Below are positions 8,849 to 15,881 of a stretch of 64,000 nucleotides of DNA, one piece after another. Every line of letters begins with the position of its first letter. Position 1 is the first letter of the stretch. Made by a program: the position numbers and the translations under genes. The notes below the pieces were generated by a model that did not search any database, had not been told where the DNA came from, and saw only the letters and a program-made list of their open reading frames with translations. Origin of the DNA: Kiritimatiellaceae bacterium (lineage in GTDB: Bacteria; Verrucomicrobiota; Kiritimatiellia; Kiritimatiellales; Tichowtungiaceae); contig JABFQY010000005.1 of NCBI GenBank assembly GCA_013141415.1, forward strand, positions 310,001 to 374,000, written 5' to 3'.

Positions 8849-10474
8849 ATGAAAGAGGCTTTACCGTCGGCTGATCAGATTGCAATTGACCAAATGATCG
8901 CCGGCATGTCCATCGAAGAGAAAATCGGTCAGGTTTTTTGTATTCATTCCTGGAAAAAATCCCCGTCAGAACTGGCTGACATAGTCGGAAAATATTCGAT
9001 CGGCGGTCTGTTTTTCGGATACAAGGCGGTGCAGGAATGTCGCGATATCATGGATGCTGCGGCAAAAGTGAGCAAAATTCCGGTCATTGGAACGGCGGAT
9101 CTGGTCAACGGGGCCGGCTCCCGTATCTCCGGCGGAACATTGTTCCCTTGGCAAATGGCAATCGGCGCAGCCAACTCCGAAGAACTCGCTGAAAAAGTCG
9201 GGATGGCGACGGCAAAAGAAGGCCGGAATGCCGGCATTCACTGGACCTTCGGTCCGATTGTGGATCTTTCGTTAAACATACGTAATTCGATGATGCACAC
9301 CCGTACATACGGCGATGATCCGGCGCACATTACCCGTCTTGCAAAAGCATTTATCCGGGGCGTTCAGAAAGAAAATCTGATGGCAGCCTCCGCCAAGCAT
9401 TTCCCGGGCGACGGTGTGGATGAGTGGGACACGCATATCTGTCCTTCAGTGAACCTTTACGGGGAAGAACTGTGGTTCAAGACATTCGGTTCAATCTGGC
9501 AATCCGTTATCGATGCCGGTGTGTATGCCGTTATGATGGGGCATTTAGCGCTGCCTTGGATGGATGATCCGTATGATTACCGTGGCCCGCGCCCGGCCAC
9601 GCTATCCAAAAAGATTCAGATTGATCTGCTGCGTAAGCGTCTCGGGTTTAAAGGCACAGTGATTTCAGATGCGATTCCAATGGCCGGGTTTGTCGGATAT
9701 GAGTCGTTTGCAAAAGCGGTTCCGATGAACATTGAGACCGGATCCGACATGGTGCTCTGGGCTGAGGCGGAACGGGATTTTCCTCACATGCTGCGGGCGC
9801 TGGAAACGGGCGCTCTGACCGAAGAGCGGCTCAATACTGCGGTCGGTAACGTGCTGGGTCTGAAAATGAAACTCAATCTTTTCAAGGAGGATGTTCGTCC
9901 TGAAGTGACTCCGGAAGACAAGGCACAGTATGCGTCTTGGGCGGAGGAGATCGGTCGCAAGAGTGTCACTGTTATCAAAGATGCAACGGGTGCGCTTCCG
10001 GTGAAAAACCTGAAACCCGGATCCAGGGTGCTGACGATCACCTGCTATTTTGAAAATGACACGCGCGGGTTCATACAGGAGCTGGAAGTCGTCGACGAGG
10101 AACTGCGTAAGCGCGGGTTTATTGTGGATCACCTGAGAAACCCATCGTGGGAGAATGGGTTGAAGAATGCCGACGACTATGACGCCATCTTTGTGAACCT
10201 CCATATTGTTGCACGTTACGGCAGTACCCGGTTGCTGGCTGGCGTAGCCGATGTCTTTTGGACCGGCTTCTGGCACGATCGGGAAAACGTGATCTTCACC
10301 TCGTTCGGGGATCCCTACAAACTGGCGGAGATTCCGTTTGTGCCGAACTACATCAATTGCTACAGCAATACGCCTGCATCTCAGAGGGAGGCCGTACGAG
10401 TCTGGATGGGCGAGTCTCCCGGAAACGGACATGTGCCGACTTCTCTTGAGGGATTTTACGAAAGAACCGTTTGA
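8849..10474 (+). CDS. Intracellular GH3 glycosidase (beta-N-acetylhexosaminidase type)
   Basis: A 541-residue GH3 enzyme. The TIM barrel carries GGLFFGYKA, the KHFPGDG segment (K183-H184) and D194-T-H196, the Asp-His dyad used as acid/base by NagZ-type GH3 members. The nucleophile Asp274 lies in TVISDAIPMAG. A second domain of about 150 residues follows, ending near 541. There is no signal peptide, so it should act in the cytoplasm on imported oligosaccharides. Start supported by GGGAG upstream. It is followed by a broken HAD gene and an intracellular sulfatase. The D-x-H dyad points to beta-N-acetylglucosaminidase or a phosphorylase-like variant, but the exact sugar is inferred. Its promoter region carries copy A of the shared element. 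Confidence 0.85.
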   Translation: MKEALPSADQIAIDQMIAGMSIEEKIGQVFCIHSWKKSPSELADIVGKYSIGGLFFGYKAVQECRDIMDAAAKVSKIPVIGTADLVNGAGSRISGGTLFPWQMAIGAANSEELAEKVGMATAKEGRNAGIHWTFGPIVDLSLNIRNSMMHTRTYGDDPAHITRLAKAFIRGVQKENLMAASAKHFPGDGVDEWDTHICPSVNLYGEELWFKTFGSIWQSVIDAGVYAVMMGHLALPWMDDPYDYRGPRPATLSKKIQIDLLRKRLGFKGTVISDAIPMAGFVGYESFAKAVPMNIETGSDMVLWAEAERDFPHMLRALETGALTEERLNTAVGNVLGLKMKLNLFKEDVRPEVTPEDKAQYASWAEEIGRKSVTVIKDATGALPVKNLKPGSRVLTITCYFENDTRGFIQELEVVDEELRKRGFIVDHLRNPSWENGLKNADDYDAIFVNLHIVARYGSTRLLAGVADVFWTGFWHDRENVIFTSFGDPYKLAEIPFVPNYINCYSNTPASQREAVRVWMGESPGNGHVPTSLEGFYERTV

Positions 10475-10478
10475 GGGA

Positions 10479-10562
10479 ATGGGTGTGAATATCAAAGCGG
10501 TTATTTTTGATCTCGGCGGCGTACTCCTGAGAACCGATGAACATTATTATGAAGAAATATAA
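10479..10562 (+). pseudogene. N-terminal remnant of a HAD-superfamily hydrolase
   Basis: ATG at 10479 with GAGGG upstream opens a 27-residue frame that stops at 10560-10562. It reads KAVIFDLGGVLLRTDEHYY, an excellent match to the first strand and motif I of HAD phosphatases (beta-phosphoglucomutase and relatives), and then ends. A whole HAD protein needs about 200 residues. The 3' end overlaps the start of the sulfatase gene in another frame. The simplest reading is a deletion that removed the rest of the HAD gene and joined its first codons to the sulfatase. Confidence 0.6.
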
Positions 10563-12018
10563 CATTGTCATCATTAACCCGGATCAGATGCGTTGGGATT
10601 ATATGACGCCCAACGGCCATCCTTTTATTGGGACGGAACATCTCAGCCGTCTGGCGGCCATGGGAACCAACTTTCGTCAGGCCTTTTGCTCCTGCCCGAT
10701 GTGCGGCCCGAGTCGCACATCAGCGGTTACCGGTCGCTATCCATCGGAACACGGGGTTCGCAATTACGTGGGGCGGATGAATCCAGCCCATCCAAACCTG
10801 TTTGACGAACTGAAAAAGGCGGGATATCACCGCGCTTTGTTCGGCAAGGATCATATTACGTTCAGCAATGCAATCGGCGTACATTATGACGAAGGGGAAG
10901 ATACTTGCATCGGGAATATGGATGAACATCCTGACTACCGGTACAGTTGGAGCGCCGGGCCGCTCGATCCCGCCAGTCCATGGAATCTGACGGAACGGCT
11001 GACAACCGCCGGACTGGACTATATCACTCGGCGCAGTAAAACGGATCAGCCGTTTTTTGTGACACTCAACTATCAGGATCCGCATCCCTATTTCACAGCT
11101 CCGGAACCCTATGCCTCTTTGTTTTCTCCTGACCAATTTGAACTTCCGGAGAATTTCCGAAGGGAGCCGGTCGCCGGAGAGCCCCGCCGTCTGGAAATAT
11201 GGCGGACTCACTCCCGCTCGGGAGAGGCGACGGAAGAGGATTTCAAGAAAGCCATGGCCATGTATTGCGGCCAGATCCGTTATGTGGACGATCAGGTTGG
11301 ACGGGTTTTGGATAAGCTGGAAGAGTTGAATCTTCTGGAGAACACCATTGTTCTTTTCTGGAGCGATCACGGCGAACTTCTGGGGGATTACGGGGTGACC
11401 CATAAGCTGCCGGTTTTTTACGATTCTCTGGTTCGTATTCCGATGGTTCTGTGGGATCCAAGCGGACGGATCGCTCCGGGAACCAATACCGATTTAGTGG
11501 AAGCGATGGATATTTTTGCTTCCGTTCTGGATATTTGCCAGGTGCATCAGCCGGAAGGCAGCCGTGCGCGGAGCCTGACCGGAAAAGAGTACCGCCCCCG
11601 TGCAGACGTTTTCGCGGAGGGCGGACTTCTTATAGCGCCTGTGGAGCAGGCAATTCCGGAGCTCAACCTGCGGGCGCCGTATCAGCCCAGTCAGTTCGGC
11701 CCGGGAGCTATGCTGCGGACGGGCAAATGGAAGTTGTGTGCGCACAGTTTTGACTGCTGGGAGTTGTATGATCTTGAAGAGGATCCTCATGAATGCCGCA
11801 ATGTATTCAATGAGCCGGTCAATGCGTCTGTCGTGCGTGAACTGACCGTTCGACTGGTTCAGCGCATGATGTGCTGCGGACAGTCGCCGGAAGACCTTTG
11901 CCGTCCTGTGATCACGGGTATCGGAAGCGACGGAATCCCGCTGTGGGATGATGAGTGTACACGGATTATGAATTGCGCCGGCATATTGCCCGGGGACGTT
12001 GCGGAACGTGAATTCTGA
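10549..12018 (+). CDS. Type I sulfatase without signal peptide (CGPSR motif)
   Basis: A 489-residue S1 sulfatase. C52-G-P-S-R is the formylglycine site, followed by TSAVTGRYPSEHG. The N-terminal metal-ligand segment is DQMRWDYM rather than the usual DDxGYGD, a pattern of the choline-sulfatase/iduronate-sulfatase-like branch. FGKDHITF replaces the common GKWHLG. SDHGELLGDYG gives the distal Asp/His ligands. No signal peptide is visible, so it should desulfate imported oligosaccharides in the cytoplasm together with the preceding GH3. ATG 10537 is also in frame; 10549 places the start directly before the first strand. No strong Shine-Dalgarno serves either, so translation may be coupled to the upstream HAD remnant. 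Confidence 0.9.
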   Translation: MKKYNIVIINPDQMRWDYMTPNGHPFIGTEHLSRLAAMGTNFRQAFCSCPMCGPSRTSAVTGRYPSEHGVRNYVGRMNPAHPNLFDELKKAGYHRALFGKDHITFSNAIGVHYDEGEDTCIGNMDEHPDYRYSWSAGPLDPASPWNLTERLTTAGLDYITRRSKTDQPFFVTLNYQDPHPYFTAPEPYASLFSPDQFELPENFRREPVAGEPRRLEIWRTHSRSGEATEEDFKKAMAMYCGQIRYVDDQVGRVLDKLEELNLLENTIVLFWSDHGELLGDYGVTHKLPVFYDSLVRIPMVLWDPSGRIAPGTNTDLVEAMDIFASVLDICQVHQPEGSRARSLTGKEYRPRADVFAEGGLLIAPVEQAIPELNLRAPYQPSQFGPGAMLRTGKWKLCAHSFDCWELYDLEEDPHECRNVFNEPVNASVVRELTVRLVQRMMCCGQSPEDLCRPVITGIGSDGIPLWDDECTRIMNCAGILPGDVAEREF

Positions 12019-12100
12019 TCGCTGACCCGGAGTCTTACTGATGGATAAAAATATAAATTGGTCTCCTCATGACGCGAGGTGAAGGACATAATGACCGGCC

Positions 12101-13237
12101 ATGGAAAAACACCATAACATTTTGTTCCTTTCTCAGTATTATACGGAGAATCTTCATCGTGGAGTGGCCCAGTATGCTCTCGAGGCAGATTGGCATTTGA
12201 ATGCCGCCTCAGCCCGGGGATATCCGGTTCCTGAATTCAAGTGGAGCGGTATTATCAGTTCGCTTTTTCCAGGCAATAGATTTCTGGAAAATTTTCTAAA
12301 AAACGGCTCTGCGCCGATGGTCAGCCTGACGAAAACAATCCATTGCCCTTGTGTAATTTCCGATCATGAAGCGGTTGGTCGATGCGGGGCGGAACATTTT
12401 ATTGAACAGGGGTATCAGAACTTCGCCTTTTACTTTAAAGAGTCCGATTGGCATGAAAAAACACGCTTCCACGCTTTTAAAAGCAAATTGAACTCCACTC
12501 TCCACCGTTGCTATCCGATTAACTATACGCCAACACCTCGCGCCCGGACTCAATCTGTTGAAGTTCGTATACGCATGTTGCGCCGGGTATTGAGCCGAAT
12601 CCCCAAACCGGTCGCGTTAATGGTGCCATTCGATTGTCTGGCTGTGGAGGCCCTGGACGTTTGTCAGGATATGGGGCTGCATGTGCCTAAAGAGGTCGGC
12701 ATTCTGGGGGTGAATAACGATGCACTGATCTGTGGTTTTACCCGGCCCGCTCTTTCCAGTGTTGATGATGATGAATATCGCATCGGCTATGAAGGCGCGG
12801 CGTTGCTTGACCGGCTGATGCGTGGCGCCCGGCTTCCGAAGAGACCTGTTTTAATTCAGCCGAAAGGCGTTGTGGCCCGTAAAAGCACAGACCTGCTTGA
12901 TCTTACGGAAGTTCCAGACCGGTATGTTGCGAAAGCAGTTCGTTTTATTACGGAACATTATGCGGAACCGATTACAACAAATGAAGTGGCGCTTGCAGCC
13001 GGCGTTTCCAAAGGCATGCTGCAGAGTCGGTTTACGGAGCACATTGGCTGTACCATTCACGAGCAGATTGAAAAAAAGCGGCTCAATCATGCTAAACGGT
13101 TGCTGACCGAGACGGATTTAAAAACATCCTCTATTGCAATCGAAAGCGGCTTTGGATCCCGCGAGCGGTTCAGCAAACGGTTTAAACAGATTACCGGTGT
13201 AACGCCGATGGAATACCGGAGTTCAAATACCCGCTGA
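12101..13237 (+). CDS. XylR-type regulator: LacI-like sensor domain plus AraC HTH
   Basis: A 378-residue transcription factor. Residues 1-270 follow the type I periplasmic-binding fold used by LacI/XylR sensors (NILFLSQYYTENLHRGVAQYA at the start; PFDCLAVEALDVCQDMGLHVP; VGILGVNND). Residues about 275-375 are a two-HTH AraC domain (PITTNEVALAAGVSKGMLQSRF, then SSIAIESGFGSRERFSKRFKQITGVTPMEYR). This order matches E. coli XylR, an activator responding to a sugar. There is no N-terminal LacI HTH. In-frame stops just upstream force the start to 12101. The three copies of the ~50-bp element flank this gene, making it the natural candidate to bind them; that link is inference. GAAGGA at 12081-12086 is spaced better for an out-of-frame ATG at 12091. 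Confidence 0.88.
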   Translation: MEKHHNILFLSQYYTENLHRGVAQYALEADWHLNAASARGYPVPEFKWSGIISSLFPGNRFLENFLKNGSAPMVSLTKTIHCPCVISDHEAVGRCGAEHFIEQGYQNFAFYFKESDWHEKTRFHAFKSKLNSTLHRCYPINYTPTPRARTQSVEVRIRMLRRVLSRIPKPVALMVPFDCLAVEALDVCQDMGLHVPKEVGILGVNNDALICGFTRPALSSVDDDEYRIGYEGAALLDRLMRGARLPKRPVLIQPKGVVARKSTDLLDLTEVPDRYVAKAVRFITEHYAEPITTNEVALAAGVSKGMLQSRFTEHIGCTIHEQIEKKRLNHAKRLLTETDLKTSSIAIESGFGSRERFSKRFKQITGVTPMEYRSSNTR

Positions 13238-13271
13238 AACGAACGTGCGAGTGGTTCGTCCGGCCGCGCAT

Positions 13272-13323
13272 GGAAAGCCGGTACGACATATTTTCGACAC
13301 ACACAACAGGTAATAAGATACAT
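13272..13323 (+). promoter_or_regulatory. Repeated upstream element, copy B (before GH141-like gene)
   Basis: Begins GGAAAGCCGGTACGACA and ends ACAGGTAATAAGATACAT. It matches copy C almost base for base over the last 30 nt (CGACACACACAACAGG plus TAATAAGATACAT) and copy A with scattered changes. Similarity to copy C continues a little downstream (ATGCTGGGTGTTT against ATGTTGGCTGTTT). It lies 62 bp before the start of the 13385 gene and 35 bp after the regulator gene. Confidence 0.65.
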
Positions 13324-13384
13324 CGGCATGCTGGGTGTTTTTAACGGGATCAAATAACTTTAAACGAAAGTAGAGGAGATCAAT

Positions 13385-15523
13385 ATGTTACATGCTCAAG
13401 CGCTTCGAGATTGCCGGATTGTATCGCTTTGTTTTGTCCTGATGGGAACAACAGGATACGGTGCAGATTTTTACGTTTCGCCCTCCGGGGATGATGCTGG
13501 CGCGGGAACGCTGGCGCAGCCTTTTGCCAGCATTCAGCGGGCGCAAGCGGCAGTGCGGGATCTGAAAGCAAAAAAACCGACCGGCGAAATTACAATTGAA
13601 CTGCGCGGCGGATTATACGAGATGGACAAACCGGTGGAGTTTCGTCCGGAAGATTCCGGACGTGCGGATCAGCCGGTTATTTATCGGGCTTTTCCAGGTG
13701 AAGAGCCGATTTTTTCCGGAGCTCGGCCCATTCGCGGCTGGCGAAAGGCGGATATGCCGGTTGAAGGCGTCAATCGGCTGGCGGCCGGAAAATTATGGAC
13801 GACGACGGTGGAAAAGGGCTGGTCGTTTCCTTATTTGTATATTCACGGAAAGGCGTACTACCGTTCAGTTTGGCCTAATACGGATTTGTGGAAAGAGTGG
13901 CCATTAGCCCGCTGTGAAGGAGAGTTGCTGACGCTGCCCGCAGAGTTCCATTTTCGCCTGCCAAATCGCCGCGACGTCCAAATCAATTACATGCCGACAC
14001 CTCACTCTAAATGGATCAACCTGTTTAACACAGTGACCGAGATGAAAGCCGGGGTGATTCATCTGCAAAAACCGGTTTTGCAAATCGGCATTTTAAAGCC
14101 AACCGAGCAGGTACCGTTTCGTATCGAAAACACGCTCGAAGGAATTGACCGGCCCGGTGAGTGGTGCGTCAACACAGAAACCGGGGTGATCTATTTGTGG
14201 CCTGCGGAGAACACCGCTTCAAACTTCACGGAACAGGTTTGTGCTCGGCAACTGGATAAGGCTTTTATTCTGTCCGGAGATTCGTCCGCCGGACGGAAGG
14301 TGGAGTACCTCACGGTAGAGGGAATTTCGATTCAATATGTCAATACAGGGATTTCACTCACGGCAGCAAAAAACTGCACGATTCGCGCGTGCCGGATCGA
14401 GTCGGTGGATGCGATAGGCGTTTCGGCTGCTGATATCCAGAATGTGGCCATTGAACACTGTCTGATTGCGAACTGCGGAAAGTCGGGGCTGTCCATCGCG
14501 GTGACAGACAAAGAACCTGAACTTGCCTTGCAGAACACAAAGAACCGGATTGAGCATAACGAGCTTTATAATTGCGGACAAATGCATTGGCAGAGCTCGG
14601 CGATCAGTGTGATGACCGACTGCAGCCTTATCCGTTACAACTATATTCATGACGTGCCGTATGCCGGGATTACCGTGAATGGACAGCGGTTTTATATTCT
14701 TAAGACCGAGCTGGCAAACGCCGGCAAGACGACGGAGGGTATTGCTGAATCGGATATGACCATTTACGGACTGAAACGATATGTGCCGGGTCACAACCGG
14801 ATCGAAAATAATGTCGTGCATGATGCCATGATGCAGCTGGATGACGGCGGAGCGATTTACTGCCATGCCTCGCACCATAATCTGCTCAAAAATAATATTG
14901 TGTACCGCCTGCACGGAAGCTATGGGATCGGTCTTTATTTCGATGACGATGAGATGTTTTCCACCATGGAAAATAATCTGATCTTCACTCGGGACGGAGA
15001 TCCGGTGCCTCGTTTCGCGATACATGTTCATGCCAATGCCTGCAACTATGTCTTTCGCAATATTGTGGCGTTTGGTGCAAAGCCGATTTCCACACCTCGC
15101 AGCTATGGGGGCCATGTAATTGCTCAGAACGTGTTCTTACTGAAGGCGGATGGCCTGGATCAAGGTGATTTATCCCGGAACAGCGGACGGTATAAGGATT
15201 TAAAATGGGATGCGGGCCAGCCGGTCATGGACAACAATCTTTATTGGAGCAGTGATGACGGAAAGCAGGCATCAGCCTATTTAAGCGGGCGGCAGGGGAA
15301 GGGGTTCGATACACATTCGACGGTTGCCGATCCGGGGTTTTCCGAAGCTCGGAAAGGCCGATTCGGTTTCGATACCACATCACCCGTCTGGCAGATGGGG
15401 ATTGAACCGATTGATACATCCGAAGTCGGGATTTTCAGCGACTGCAAGGCGGTAGACAAAAAAACGCGCGGCGGGAATGTCGATTTCTTCATGAAACCCG
15501 TTGCCGACGGAGAGAAGCGGTAA
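13385..15523 (+). CDS. Secreted right-handed beta-helix protein, GH141-like
   Basis: A 712-residue secreted protein with a signal peptide (cleavage near residue 27). The mature start (ADFYVSPSGDDAGAGT, PFASIQRAQAAVRDLK, IELRGGLYEM, FRPEDSG, VIYRAFPGEEPIFSGARPI) is the characteristic opening of family GH141 and related beta-helix carbohydrate-active proteins. Coil repeats follow (IEHNELYNCG, IRYNYIHDVPYAGI, IENNVVHDAM, DDGGAIY, LLKNNIVYRLHG). GH141 contains an alpha-L-fucosidase and a xylanase, so fucose-containing polymers are possible, not proven. AGGAG lies 8 nt before the start. The gene stands alone after the regulator and carries copy B of the shared element upstream. Confidence 0.75.
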   Translation: MLHAQALRDCRIVSLCFVLMGTTGYGADFYVSPSGDDAGAGTLAQPFASIQRAQAAVRDLKAKKPTGEITIELRGGLYEMDKPVEFRPEDSGRADQPVIYRAFPGEEPIFSGARPIRGWRKADMPVEGVNRLAAGKLWTTTVEKGWSFPYLYIHGKAYYRSVWPNTDLWKEWPLARCEGELLTLPAEFHFRLPNRRDVQINYMPTPHSKWINLFNTVTEMKAGVIHLQKPVLQIGILKPTEQVPFRIENTLEGIDRPGEWCVNTETGVIYLWPAENTASNFTEQVCARQLDKAFILSGDSSAGRKVEYLTVEGISIQYVNTGISLTAAKNCTIRACRIESVDAIGVSAADIQNVAIEHCLIANCGKSGLSIAVTDKEPELALQNTKNRIEHNELYNCGQMHWQSSAISVMTDCSLIRYNYIHDVPYAGITVNGQRFYILKTELANAGKTTEGIAESDMTIYGLKRYVPGHNRIENNVVHDAMMQLDDGGAIYCHASHHNLLKNNIVYRLHGSYGIGLYFDDDEMFSTMENNLIFTRDGDPVPRFAIHVHANACNYVFRNIVAFGAKPISTPRSYGGHVIAQNVFLLKADGLDQGDLSRNSGRYKDLKWDAGQPVMDNNLYWSSDDGKQASAYLSGRQGKGFDTHSTVADPGFSEARKGRFGFDTTSPVWQMGIEPIDTSEVGIFSDCKAVDKKTRGGNVDFFMKPVADGEKR

Positions 15524-15556
15524 TCTTGTGTGGTGCAAAATGACGCCAGGCCTGAT

Positions 15557-15700
15557 CTGTGCTCAATACTCCTGAATTGAAAAACAGAGGCGGGCGCAGC
15601 GTATCGCTTTTATAGAGACATCAGTTATCCCGGCGCAGCGAGCGATCAGAAAGTGGATGTTTGCGTTCAGGAAAAAGCGCAGTGCGGCTTGCGTGCAACG
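15557..15700 (+). pseudogene. Frameshifted fragment of an alpha/beta esterase (paralogue of 7387-8349)
   Basis: This stretch aligns with 7485-7630, codons about 34-81 of the upstream esterase. With a 2-nt deletion near 15582 the translation gives GAAYRFYRDISYPGA and then SDQKVDV, against GAAYQFYKDMSYPGA and SEQKLDL in the intact gene. No start, GxSxG or C-terminus remains. It directly precedes copy C of the regulatory element, in the same order as the intact esterase precedes copy A. Confidence 0.75.
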
Positions 15701-15715
15701 TCTGGACTTTCTTTG

Positions 15716-15766
15716 GGAATCCCGTGCAACAAATTTCCGACACACACAACAGGTAATAAGATACAT
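15716..15766 (+). promoter_or_regulatory. Repeated upstream element, copy C (before 15882 gene)
   Basis: Begins GGAATCCCGTGCAACAAATT and ends CAGGTAATAAGATACAT. Its last 30 nt are nearly identical to copy B. Downstream similarity to copy A persists for about 100 bp (TTGGCTGTTT, then TAAATGC, then GAGGTTTTACCCGGA), so copies A and C derive from one longer ancestral segment. The start codon of the next gene is 116 bp away. Confidence 0.65.
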
Positions 15767-15881
15767 ATGAAATGTTGGCTGTTTCACACAGGCCTGATAA
15801 ATGCACATTCAGTTCGGGCGAGGTTTTACCCGGAGCCCGCAAGCTGTGACGCAGAATAAATTGTTAACGTGGAGGTGTGTT

